Assembly: GCA_028280485.1 (NCBI GenBank)
Contig: JANQLS010000148.1
Location: forward strand, 81,002 to 145,001
Reading direction: 5' to 3'
Length of the DNA stretch: 64,000 bases
Origin: Planctomycetota bacterium
Lineage (GTDB): Bacteria > Planctomycetota > UBA8108 > JACQVS01
The notes under the pieces were generated by a model. The model made no database searches, was not told the DNA's origin, and was given only the letters and a program-made list of their open reading frames with translations. Below, one piece after another: positions 1-7,845 of the stretch. How positions within the stretch are numbered: position 1 is the stretch's first letter; each line of letters opens with the position of its first letter. A program made the position numbers and the translations under genes.

Positions 1-75
1 TTAACTACTGTTCATCATATCTTCATCTCAAGGTGGGAAGACCTTGGCGAGAGAAATAACAGGAGAGCCTCCATC

Positions 76-1119
76 ATGAGCAACAATTTTCCGAAACTTC
101 ACAATGCGGGTTGGCCCGGGGTCGTTGGTAAAGGTCCCGATGCCGAAGAACCTTTTCTCGACTTAGATACCATGATCGATCACACCGCTAACGCTGAGGT
201 CGACGGTGTGAAGTTCGATGGAATCGACTTGTTCTTGAGCGCTCCTCACGTCGATATTGAGTCGACCGATGACGATCTCAAAGCTCTCGCCGACAAGGTT
301 CAGGCTAGGGGTTTAAACATCGGTTCTGTCGTGGCTCCTATCTGGCCCCCCACCGGTGGTGGTCCCGCAATGGGAACCGACGAAGAACGTGGCAAGTTTT
401 TAGAAATGGTTCAAAAAGGTTGTGGTATCGCGAAAAAACTTCGCGAACTCGGTGTTCGTCCTTACGGAATCGTTCGTATCGACAGCGCCAGTGGTCCCGG
501 TGACTGGGCGGCTGATCCCGCCGGCAACACCGCTAAGATCGTCGAAACCTTCAAACAAGCTTGCGACATCGCTGCTGATCACGGCGAACGTTTAGCGGCT
601 GAAGGTGAGATCTGTTGGGGTGGAATGCACAGTTGGCGTGCGATGCTCGACACTTTAGAAGGCGTAGGTCGCCCCGACGTACTCGGCTTCCAAGCTGACA
701 TGGCTCACACCCTTCTTTACTTGATGGGTTACAACGCACCCGAACACCGCTTACTCCCTGAAGATTTCGAATGGGGTGATGACGACACCTTCTACGAAGC
801 TTACACCAAATTGACCGACGCCCTTCGTCCTTGGACGATCGATTTTCACGTCGCGCAAAACGATGCCACCGTTCACGGTTCGGGTTCACACGACAAAACC
901 GGTCGTCACTGTCAAGCTGACGATCCCAACGGTAAACTCGACATCACCACCGCTGCCGGTTACTGGTTGCGCGAAAACGGTGAGCTCACCAAAGAATGCA
1001 AAGTCATCTGTTGGGATGGTTGCATGTTCCCCAACTCCGTCATGGGCGACCCCAACACCTGGAACGCGATCCTCGGCGCTATGGTAAAAGTACGCGAAGC
1101 TCATGGTTGGTCGGAGTGA
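76..1119 (+). CDS. sugar phosphate isomerase/epimerase (xylose isomerase-like TIM barrel)
   Basis: A 347-residue cytoplasmic protein of the AP endonuclease/xylose isomerase-like TIM-barrel superfamily, which interconverts keto and aldo sugars or epimerises them using a divalent metal. Candidate metal and catalytic residues are the glutamates in AEGEICWGG (about 176-178), Asp208 and His211 in FQADMAHTLL, and Asp256/His258 in TIDFHVAQND. There is no signal peptide. The ATG follows an AGGAG ribosome site at about 61-65. Codon choice is strongly biased (GGT, CGT, ATC, AAC, TTC), much more so than in its neighbours, which suggests high expression. The gene stands alone between a small leader hairpin (arms 29-34 and 41-46) and a strong terminator. 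The fold is fairly sure; the substrate cannot be told from sequence. Confidence 0.8.
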   Translation: MSNNFPKLHNAGWPGVVGKGPDAEEPFLDLDTMIDHTANAEVDGVKFDGIDLFLSAPHVDIESTDDDLKALADKVQARGLNIGSVVAPIWPPTGGGPAMGTDEERGKFLEMVQKGCGIAKKLRELGVRPYGIVRIDSASGPGDWAADPAGNTAKIVETFKQACDIAADHGERLAAEGEICWGGMHSWRAMLDTLEGVGRPDVLGFQADMAHTLLYLMGYNAPEHRLLPEDFEWGDDDTFYEAYTKLTDALRPWTIDFHVAQNDATVHGSGSHDKTGRHCQADDPNGKLDITTAAGYWLRENGELTKECKVICWDGCMFPNSVMGDPNTWNAILGAMVKVREAHGWSE

Positions 1120-1150
1120 TTTACTTCGAGTTGTGAGTTAAATCTGAATT

Positions 1151-1188
1151 AAAAAAGCCTGTTCACGAATGTGAACAGGCTTTTTTTA
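1151..1188 (+). terminator. rho-independent terminator of the isomerase gene
   Basis: A perfect 10-bp stem (1157-1166 with 1171-1180), a GAAT loop and a run of seven T at 1181-1187 lie 32 bases after the stop codon. The A run on the left makes it usable from the other strand too. Confidence 0.93.
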
Positions 1189-1190
1189 AT

Positions 1191-1226
1191 GTAGTCCGCA
1201 ATGTAGTCCGCACCCTCTGGGTACGG
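1191..1226 (+). repeat. GTAG-footed palindromic repeat with a 12-bp tandem duplication
   Basis: The 12-mer ATGTAGTCCGCA is repeated directly at 1189-1200 and 1201-1212. The second copy continues into a hairpin, GTAGT then CCGCACCC, TCT, GGGTACGG (1203-1226). It belongs to the REP-like family found throughout the window. Confidence 0.6.
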
Positions 1227-1277
1227 CCTTCTTTAACTATCGTAATACATTTTAAGATTCATAAACGATCCTCTACC

Positions 1278-1867
1278 TCACCCAACAGCGCTAAATCTAT
1301 TCGGATCCAAATAATCGAATTGAGCTTCCTCAAATTTTTCTTCTAATGCTTCAATTCCATTTTGTTTCTTATATTCAACTTCAGTTTTCGTAATAGGAAT
1401 GAGCCAAAGGAAACGAATGTTTCACCGGCATCATTGAACTTAAGAATTTCTAAACTCGGGCCATCCAAATACGGTAAAGATATTAAACCATACTCACATC
1501 GTGATCCTTGAATCCAAGGCCTCCCGAAGTTAACTGAATGACCTAACCCAATTTCTTTTCCAGTTCGATGGTAGTGGGAAATAGCTGTCAGAAGTTCGAC
1601 ATGGTCAAAGCTTTGAAGCGGAGAGAATAAATGAATCTCTGTTTTAAAAGAATCACCAGGCTGTGACATACAGCAAGTTGCGTACGCCCACATTTTTCGG
1701 CTCTCAGTAGGAGCAAATTCAAGGATTCTAAATTCACCCGGTAAATCCTCAAAGGAACCTTCTGTAAGACCTAACCCAGGGCGCCGCTTCGCTCTGCCCT
1801 GGGCTATGCTGTGGCGGGCTTTCAGCCCTTGGTCTTTTGGACGTATCTCAATCGTAACGATAGACAC
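1278..1867 (-). pseudogene. suppressor-of-fused (SUFU) domain gene, frameshifted and carrying a palindromic repeat
   Basis: The C-terminal two thirds match prokaryotic SUFU-domain proteins, with HSVNFGRPWIQGS and LISLPYLDGPSLE as landmarks. The open frame from GTG at 1867 ends at 1343 in an unrelated tail (LLRKLKLNIRN). Shifting frame near 1417 restores the expected family C-terminus, RFLWLIPITKTEVEYKKQNG, which runs on to a TGA at 1278. The frame difference equals a one-base deletion, between the codons for ETF and RFLWL. Near the N-terminus, residues of about 11-34 (QGLKARHSIAQG and following) are the translation of an intergenic repeat at 1773-1832. An in-frame TAA lies two codons before the GTG and there is no clear ribosome site, so the native start is probably lost. 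A sequencing error at the frameshift cannot be excluded. Confidence 0.8.
1773..1832 (-). repeat. two-hairpin palindromic repeat, copy 1, inside the SUFU frame
   Basis: This has arms CCCAGGGC and GCCCTGGG around GCCGCTTCGCTCT, then a second hairpin GGGCTTTCAGCCC. A copy in the opposite orientation lies at 1954-2010 with the same order of parts. The segment is in frame with the SUFU coding sequence. Confidence 0.75.
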
Positions 1868-1910
1868 TATTTATTCTAAGTTCTTGATCCAGATTTACAA
1901 AATTGCATTG

Positions 1911-2053
1911 TACGGCTCGAAGGCCGAGCCTACCACCAGGCAATGAATGCGTTAGGGCTGTAAGCCCGTAAGTCTATAGCCCAGGGCAGAGCAAAGCGAC
2001 GCCCTGGGTTTTTGATGGGAAGGAAATCAGCCCTGTAAGGGCGGTACTACATT
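1911..2053. repeat. repeat cluster: GTAG hairpin, two-hairpin repeat copy 2, GTAG hairpin
   Basis: Position 1911-1937 is a GTAG-type hairpin in reverse orientation (arms GGCTCG and CGAGCC). Positions 1954-2010 are the second copy of the two-hairpin repeat, inverted relative to 1773-1832 and about 80% identical, keeping CCCAGGGC...GCCCTGGG. Positions 2029-2053 are another reverse GTAG hairpin with arms GCCCT and AGGGC. No gene is visible between 1868 and 2259. Confidence 0.7.
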
Positions 2054-2092
2054 TAAAGCGGAGAGGTGTTTTAAAGATGGTTAGACGCCCGA

Positions 2093-2157
2093 CCCTCGTT
2101 GACACTTCGGACTTGAAATGGAATGTTTTTTTAACTAGCCCGAAGCGCTAGCGAGGG
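2093..2157. repeat. inverted pair of AGCGAGGG-type repeats
   Basis: Left copy CCCTCGTTGACACTTCGGAC (from 2093) and right copy TAGCCCGAAGCGCTAGCGAGGG (2136-2157) face each other across 2113-2130. The same inverted arrangement recurs at 14193-14345, 22151-22230, in the tandem array near 36.2 kb and at 60222-60357. Confidence 0.7.
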
Positions 2158-2200
2158 TTGGGCCTCGAGGTAGGCTTTAAGGTTGGAGTGTGGTGCTGTA

Positions 2201-2254
2201 TCGGCTCACGGGGTGAGCCGGCTACTTTAGCCCGCACCCGGAGGCTGCGGACTA
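2201..2254 (-). repeat. two adjacent GTAG-type hairpins
   Basis: Read on the minus strand, 2229-2254 is GTAGTCCGCAGCCTCCGGGT followed by GCGG, and 2201-2226 is GTAGCCGGCTCACCCCGTGA followed by GCCG. They lie just past the stop codon of the downstream amidohydrolase. The GGCTCAC/GTGAGCC arms recur exactly at 28471-28500. Confidence 0.7.
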
Positions 2255-2259
2255 CTTTG

Positions 2260-3492
2260 CTACCTTTTCCCTTTAAAAACCAATTTGCCGTTGATGATGA
2301 CAGCAGTGCAGTGGGTCGTGTATTCGAAGGGGTCACCGTTGTAGACGGCGATGTCGCCGTCTTTGCCCAGGGCTAAGGAGCCGACGCGTTTGTCGATGCC
2401 TAAAATCTTGGCGGCGTCGATGGTGATGCTGGCTAAGGCTTCTTCAAAACTTAAACCGTTAGCAGCGGCAATCGCGGCCTCGAAGAGGACGATGCGGGTT
2501 TTAGGAACGTAGGGCTCATAACCACTTTTAATAGCGAAGGGAATTCCAGCCTTTTTGAGTTTCGAAGCCGTTTCGAAGCTACCGTTCTCTAAGTCACCAC
2601 CGTAGCGAGCCATGGTGGGATGGAGGATGATCGAAATACCGCGAGCCTTGATTTCCTTTAATAAGAGATAACATTCACTCGCACCATCTAAAACCAACTT
2701 AATGTCGAACTCTTTAGCTAAGCGCATAGCATTAGCGATGTCTTGAGCCTTATGAGCTGTGACCACCAAGGGAACTTTCTTGGCGAGCACTTCGGCGAGA
2801 ACTTCATTTCCAAGGTTACGCGGAGGACGCTTCGTTGGATCCTCAACCATTCGCTTCTCAAGATAACTTTTAGCTTCAACCAATTTCAATCGAAGCATCG
2901 ACATCATTTTGCCCCGAGTACCCGGAGAAGCCTTGCCATCTTTTTTCGCGTGAGTGCTAAGAGTAGCAGCCACGGAGCTGCGCTTCACGATGACGGCATC
3001 GTCAACGGTATCCCCCACAGTTTTGAAAATAGCAAGCTGTCCAGAGATTAATTCACCGGGGACGTGACCCGATTGAACGGTCGTCACACCGAACTCACGC
3101 ACCCACTGAACCAAACGTTCATGAGGGTTATAAGCATCGATGGCTCGTAGCTCCGGCTGAATGGGATTCGAACGTTCGATCTGATCCTTATCACTGTCTT
3201 GATTGTAGTAACCAGAAAGACCGATCGAACCGCGGGCATCCACTAATCCGGGAGTCGCAATGGCACCTTTAATAACTTTAAATCCTTCGGGTACTTTTAA
3301 ATCACTGGCTTTGCCAATAGCAGCAATCTTTCCGTCTCTAACGATGATCATTCCATCTTCGATGACAGAACCCGCCATGGTGTAAATTTTCTTCGCTCGA
3401 ACGGCGACTTGAGCTTCACTCGTAGTCGTTAATGAGACGAGAAGCAGTGCGAGGAAACTTAAGGTGAGGGTTTTTAGTTTTGTAATTAACAT
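2260..3492 (-). CDS. amidohydrolase-fold protein lacking the HxH metal site (probable inactive partner)
   Basis: A 410-residue exported protein with a signal peptide (hydrophobic 10-22, cleavage near SEAQ) and the composite amidohydrolase fold of imidazolonepropionase-like enzymes. It is collinear with its upstream neighbour. The C-terminal signature (SITIDAAKILGIDKRVGSLA, then GKDGDIAVYNGDP) is intact. The family HxH after beta-strand 1 is replaced: the neighbour has GLICTHSHLGG, this protein has GLVDARGSIGL. The later His (LHHVSEGW in the neighbour) is LDGASECY here, and the FHTDDW aspartate is lost (IKSGYEP). It starts three bases after the upstream stop, so the two are surely cotranscribed. 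A good ribosome site (GGGGAGGA) precedes the ATG. Loss of all visible ligands suggests a structural or regulatory partner, or a different chemistry. Confidence 0.85.
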   Translation of the reverse strand: MLITKLKTLTLSFLALLLVSLTTTSEAQVAVRAKKIYTMAGSVIEDGMIIVRDGKIAAIGKASDLKVPEGFKVIKGAIATPGLVDARGSIGLSGYYNQDSDKDQIERSNPIQPELRAIDAYNPHERLVQWVREFGVTTVQSGHVPGELISGQLAIFKTVGDTVDDAVIVKRSSVAATLSTHAKKDGKASPGTRGKMMSMLRLKLVEAKSYLEKRMVEDPTKRPPRNLGNEVLAEVLAKKVPLVVTAHKAQDIANAMRLAKEFDIKLVLDGASECYLLLKEIKARGISIILHPTMARYGGDLENGSFETASKLKKAGIPFAIKSGYEPYVPKTRIVLFEAAIAAANGLSFEEALASITIDAAKILGIDKRVGSLALGKDGDIAVYNGDPFEYTTHCTAVIINGKLVFKGKR

Positions 3493-3495
3493 GGA

Positions 3496-4806
3496 TCAGT
3501 CCTCCCCTCGCTCGTAACAACACTGATAGGGTTTGCGACTGGCTCCCGCACCGAATCCCCCCACCGCGTGTAAATAATCTTTGGGCAGGCTTCGATCGAA
3601 AACCTTCTTCCCTTCGACATAGGTTTCAAGCACCTTGGTATATACACTCAAGGGATCGCCGTTCAGGATAACGATATCCGCATCCTTTCCGACTTCTAAG
3701 GAACCGATCTTGGAATCGAGATCCATCATCTTAGCTCCTTCAATGGTGAGTGAAGCTAATGCTGCTTTTCTCGACATTCCAGCCCGTACGGCTAAAGCGG
3801 GCATCCGTAAAAACAAGCGAGAATCGGTGATCCAATCATCGGTGTGAAATGCTACCGGCACGCCCGCTTTTTCTAAAATCGCCCCCGTTTCGAAAACTAA
3901 ATCGATCGCTTCCAATTTTCCGCCGGGGCTGTCGATTAAAATTGCCGAACAAGCGGCGCCGGCCTCTGCGATTTCTTTAGCAACTTTCCAGCCTTCACTC
4001 ACATGGTGCAAGACGACTCGAAAGTTAAATTCCTTTGACAGACGAAGTACGGTGATGATGTCATCGTGTCGATGGGTGTGGTGGTGAACGATGCGCTTAC
4101 CTTCTAAAACCTCGACCATCGCTTCCATACCCAAGTCTCGAGGAGGCAACTTGGCTTTGTCACCCTTCGCAGCTTTCACCTTAGCTTGATACTCTTGAGC
4201 TTGGATAAACTTCTGTCGAACGAGCGCAGCCGACTTTCCCCGGGTTCCGGGAAACGGAGCACCTCGCATAGAATTGGTTCCGTTTGCCATCTTCATTCCG
4301 CCGAGGAACTTTCCTTTTTCATCTTTGTAAGCAAAGTCGTCGATCGTTCGGGGATCTTTTCTAAGCTTGACGTAAATGGTTTGCCCGCTCATCAAGTGAC
4401 CGGAACCCGGCATGATGTTGAGCGAGGTCAATCCTCCGGCAACGGCACGACGAAATCCAGCATCGTGAACATTCAAGGAATCAAAGATTCGCACTTCGGG
4501 TTGGATAGGACCAGAACCATCCCCACCACCGAATCCACCGAGGTGACTGTGAGTACAGATCAAGCCTGGCATGACCGTTTTTCCTTTTCCATCGACTTTG
4601 ACCGCGTCTTCCGGAATTTTGATTTTATTCTGAGGACCGACAGCAACGATTTTTCCTTTGTGGATCACGATGGTACCCTTCGAAACTTCCTTAGAAGTGA
4701 TCGGCACTATGTGAATCCCCGTCCAAGCGATCGGCTTTTCTTGGGAAAATGCTGTCACTGTTACTGATGTAATCAAAACAGCGCAAATTGAGAGTTTAAA
4801 GTTCAA
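3496..4806 (-). CDS. exported metal-dependent amidohydrolase (imidazolonepropionase/prolidase-like)
   Basis: A 436-residue enzyme with a signal peptide (MNFKLSICAVLITSVTVTAF, cleavage near FSQ). The metal-binding HSH (86-88, in GLICTHSHLGG), a histidine-rich IVHHHTHRHDD strand, LHHVSEGW and FHTDDW give the ligands and catalytic Asp of the amidohydrolase superfamily. The family ends with SLEVGKDADIVILNGDP, as seen here. Members hydrolyse cyclic amides, dipeptides or related C-N bonds; the substrate is unknown. The start is TTG at 4804-4806, eight bases after a GGAGGA ribosome site; no ATG fits better. It is the first gene of a two-gene operon with the metal-site-deficient paralogue. Confidence 0.88.
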   Translation of the reverse strand: MNFKLSICAVLITSVTVTAFSQEKPIAWTGIHIVPITSKEVSKGTIVIHKGKIVAVGPQNKIKIPEDAVKVDGKGKTVMPGLICTHSHLGGFGGGDGSGPIQPEVRIFDSLNVHDAGFRRAVAGGLTSLNIMPGSGHLMSGQTIYVKLRKDPRTIDDFAYKDEKGKFLGGMKMANGTNSMRGAPFPGTRGKSAALVRQKFIQAQEYQAKVKAAKGDKAKLPPRDLGMEAMVEVLEGKRIVHHHTHRHDDIITVLRLSKEFNFRVVLHHVSEGWKVAKEIAEAGAACSAILIDSPGGKLEAIDLVFETGAILEKAGVPVAFHTDDWITDSRLFLRMPALAVRAGMSRKAALASLTIEGAKMMDLDSKIGSLEVGKDADIVILNGDPLSVYTKVLETYVEGKKVFDRSLPKDYLHAVGGFGAGASRKPYQCCYERGED

Positions 4807-5101
4807 GGGGAGTTCCTCCGAGACAGCTTCTTAATCGTAGTTTGATGATTTAGTCTGAAAGTTAAGGCTCTAACTATTTGGGCACGCCGGCGATGCACTG
4901 GTATACTAAGAGCATAACCACCCAACAATTTATCGGCTGATCGCCTCCAGTTCAGTACTGGAAATCAGTTCTGCCATCTGTCCCCAAAAGTTTGAATTCA
5001 ACCAGATTTTGGGAACATTCTTTTAGCCCGGCTGAAGGTCGATCCGTCATTCATTACAGACTCTTACGCACTATCCTCACCCCTAAAAGGCTCAATTTTC
5101 A

Positions 5102-7462
5102 ATGTCATTTCGTAGTTTATTGAAAAGCAGTTCCTGGATATTGGTTTTAGCCCTCAGCTTCACTTGGGCTCCCTGGGCTCAGACCCTCGAAATCGAATTC
5201 GATTTGGCCGCCACCGGAGGAGAACTTATATCGGAGGGAGATCAGTGGAGTTACTTTAAAGGCGAAGAAGCCCCCAGCGATCCCGACACCACCTGGAAGG
5301 AAATCGATTTCGATGCGAATCATTGGCTGGTGGGAGCCAGCGGCTTCGGTTACGACGACGGAGATGACAAGACCGAATTGTTGGACATGGAAGACAACTA
5401 CCTTTCGGTCTTCATTCGAAAAGAATTCACGATCAACGAAGTCCCCACCGAAGGGCGATTGATCTTAGAGGTGAATTACGACGATGGCTTCGTTTGTTAT
5501 CTCAATGGAGTTGAAGTCGAAAAACAAAATATCGTCGATGACCCCGTCACTTTTGAGACTGAAGCCGATGACCCTCACGAAGCCGATTCCTTCGAGCGCT
5601 TCGACTTAGGCTTAGCCTCCGAGCTCCTTCAAAACGGCAAAAACGTTTTAGCCTTATCGGGTCACAACACTTCATTAGGAAGCAGTGACTTCACCTTGAT
5701 CCCAATTCTAAAAGTTGAATCGGGGGGAGCCCCCACGATCTTCCAGGATGGAAACCGTTGGATTTCGACTCGCCCCACGCTCTCGGTTACTATTCGACCC
5801 GAGGACAACGATGCCACTCAAGTTCGAATCGATGGTCAAAGCGTTAATTTCGATGAAAGTTCTGGAGCCTTTATCTACGAAGCCGATTTAGAAGCCGGCT
5901 TAAATTCCTTGAACATCGAAAGCTTAAACGATTCCGGTGAGGTCGTTGAAAATGAATCACTCGAACTCATCTATTTAGCCGAAGACGCCATCCTCGGTGG
6001 AGAATTGACCGAAGACACCACCTGGTCTCAAGCCCAAGGAGCTTTCTTTGTTACTTCCGATGTCATCGTTCCGGATGGCATTTCCTTAACAATTGAAGAA
6101 GGATTGACATTTTACTTCGAAGAAGATGTTTCCATTTTTGTGTTTGGCTCGATGAGCGTGAACGGAACGGAAACTAATCGAGTTCGTTTCACTTCTAAAA
6201 GTACGAACGAACTTTGGGGCATGATCGTCTTTGATAATGCGGAAACGGCGCAGATCTCTCACGCCCTCATCGAATATTCAAGTAGTACCAGCGAGTACGA
6301 CGGTAAAGACTACTTCGGCGCCGTGGAAGCTATCAACTGTGCCCTCGTCATCGAACACACCACTTTTCAAAATCTACCCGTTTCAAGTTCGAGCGATGCC
6401 CCCCAGGGCGACGCCATCACTGTAATCGAAAATGCCACAGGAAAGATCAGTCACTGCCAATTTCTATCCATCGGGGAAGGTATTCACAGCGACCAGTGTT
6501 ACGTTCGAATCGAACACTGCTACTTTGAAGATATCACGGGTGATAATGACGGAATCGACCTCGAAGGTGAAAGCGATCCGCCCTGTGAAGTTTTGTTTAA
6601 TACCTTCATCGGCGCGGATGACGATGCGATCAATCCCACCGGCTCCTCAGCCCGGATCATCGGAAACTACATCGAGGGGTGTAGGGACCACGGCATGGTT
6701 CTAAGGAACAAAGCGTTTCCTTACGTCGAAAATAATATATTAGTCGATTGTCGAGCCGCCGGTATCGCCATCGAAAACCAAAACGAAGCTTTGCTCATCA
6801 ACAATACAATCGTTCGATGTGGCCGCGGACTTCGCCTTTTCGATTTAGGTCGACCCGAATTGGATCCTGGTGGTGGTATCGGGACTGCGATCAATTGCAT
6901 CATTTGGGACTGCCCTTCCCCGGTAACGATCGAAGATGATTCGATCCTCACCGCAACTTACTGCATCATCGAAGGCGATGAACCTTGGCCCGGTGAAGGC
7001 AATAGCAATGAAGATCCCATGTTTATCTCCGATACCGATTTTAGATTGCAAGCAGGTTCACCCGCCATCAATGCCGGTACTGAAGAAGATGCACCAGCCG
7101 TTGACCGTGATGGGAACAGCCGCCCCTGTGGAGGGGGCATCGATATGGGAGCCTACGAATACGACTGTGATGATCCACCTCCTCCGCCCGAGAATTTCAT
7201 TCGTGGAGATGCCAATGAAGATGGGGTTATCAACCTAGGGGATGTTTTATTCAAACTTTCATACCTTTTTTTAGGGGCGGGCCCGATTGCATGTGAAAAG
7301 CCTTTAGACTTTAATGATGATGAAATCATCGACCTCGCCGATGTCCTGGGAAGTTTAACCTACCAGTTCTTAGGTGGAGCTCCCCCAGCACACCCCTTCC
7401 CCAATTGTGGTGAAGATGGGGATGATGGTTTACAGTGTAGTAGTTTTAATGCGTGTCCTTAG
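5102..7462 (+). CDS. secreted right-handed beta-helix protein with dockerin-like C-terminus
   Basis: A 786-residue exported protein. It has a signal peptide (about 1-26) and a jelly-roll, carbohydrate-binding-like domain (about 45-200), recognised by WSYFKGEEAPSDP, GASGFGYDDGDD and NYDDGFVCYLNGVEVE, of the kind found beside CotH domains in planctomycetes. A linker (210-300) is followed by a parallel beta-helix of short pectate-lyase-like turns (about 310-670) rich in NNTIV and YIEGC motifs, then the choice-of-anchor-like GSPAINAGT...DMGAYEYD end. The C-terminal 75 residues form a paired EF-hand module (GDANEDGVINLGDVL and DFNDDEIIDLADVL) with a Cys-rich tail. It probably binds or cleaves polysaccharide at the cell surface; no catalytic residues can be assigned. 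A GTAG repeat begins at the stop codon. Confidence 0.82.
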   Translation: MSFRSLLKSSSWILVLALSFTWAPWAQTLEIEFDLAATGGELISEGDQWSYFKGEEAPSDPDTTWKEIDFDANHWLVGASGFGYDDGDDKTELLDMEDNYLSVFIRKEFTINEVPTEGRLILEVNYDDGFVCYLNGVEVEKQNIVDDPVTFETEADDPHEADSFERFDLGLASELLQNGKNVLALSGHNTSLGSSDFTLIPILKVESGGAPTIFQDGNRWISTRPTLSVTIRPEDNDATQVRIDGQSVNFDESSGAFIYEADLEAGLNSLNIESLNDSGEVVENESLELIYLAEDAILGGELTEDTTWSQAQGAFFVTSDVIVPDGISLTIEEGLTFYFEEDVSIFVFGSMSVNGTETNRVRFTSKSTNELWGMIVFDNAETAQISHALIEYSSSTSEYDGKDYFGAVEAINCALVIEHTTFQNLPVSSSSDAPQGDAITVIENATGKISHCQFLSIGEGIHSDQCYVRIEHCYFEDITGDNDGIDLEGESDPPCEVLFNTFIGADDDAINPTGSSARIIGNYIEGCRDHGMVLRNKAFPYVENNILVDCRAAGIAIENQNEALLINNTIVRCGRGLRLFDLGRPELDPGGGIGTAINCIIWDCPSPVTIEDDSILTATYCIIEGDEPWPGEGNSNEDPMFISDTDFRLQAGSPAINAGTEEDAPAVDRDGNSRPCGGGIDMGAYEYDCDDPPPPPENFIRGDANEDGVINLGDVLFKLSYLFLGAGPIACEKPLDFNDDEIIDLADVLGSLTYQFLGGAPPAHPFPNCGEDGDDGLQCSSFNACP

Positions 7463-7845
7463 TAGTAGGCGCGCTCCGCGCGTCGTTTTACGGAAAACCA
7501 CCTAGAACCAATTCGTTTGAAGCTATAGAAAGCGATACAGAAACTACGACTCATTGATTGAGTGTTAAATTATTAAATTCATGTTAAAAATGTAACCGGC
7601 TCTCCAAACCCGAAGCTTTAGCGAAGGATGGAATGCGGTTTCATGTGATCCTTAAACAAGCTTTGATTTACCCCATCGCAATATTTCACAAAGGGGAAAA
7701 AATACGACTCGCGGAGCATGCCTACTACTATGAGCCGGTTTAGGGACGCAATTGATATTTAAAATAAAAAAAATACGGCTCGAAGGTCGAGCCTACTACT
7801 AGTTGACCTTAAAAGAAAAACGACTCGCGGAGCGAGCCTACCATT
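7462..7845. repeat. intergenic region holding four GTAG hairpins and one AGCGAGG-type repeat
   Basis: GTAG hairpins: 7462-7485 (forward, arms GCGCG/CGCGC, touching the stop codon of the preceding gene), and 7703-7729, 7773-7800 and 7821-7842 (all reverse, ending in GCCTACTAC or GCCTACC). A degenerate AGCGAGGG-type copy is at 7603-7630. The last hairpin ends three bases before the ATG of the ATP-grasp gene. No protein gene is seen here. Confidence 0.7.

Noticed and set aside
2148..2376. Short frames on both strands over the repeat region next to the amidohydrolase stop
   Set aside because: They are created by palindromic repeats and by antisense of the amidohydrolase gene.
5000..5030. GGGAACATTC before the beta-helix gene as the same promoter class as the module paralogues
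   Set aside because: The GGAAC word is in the opposite orientation and no ATAAT lies at the 20-base distance.
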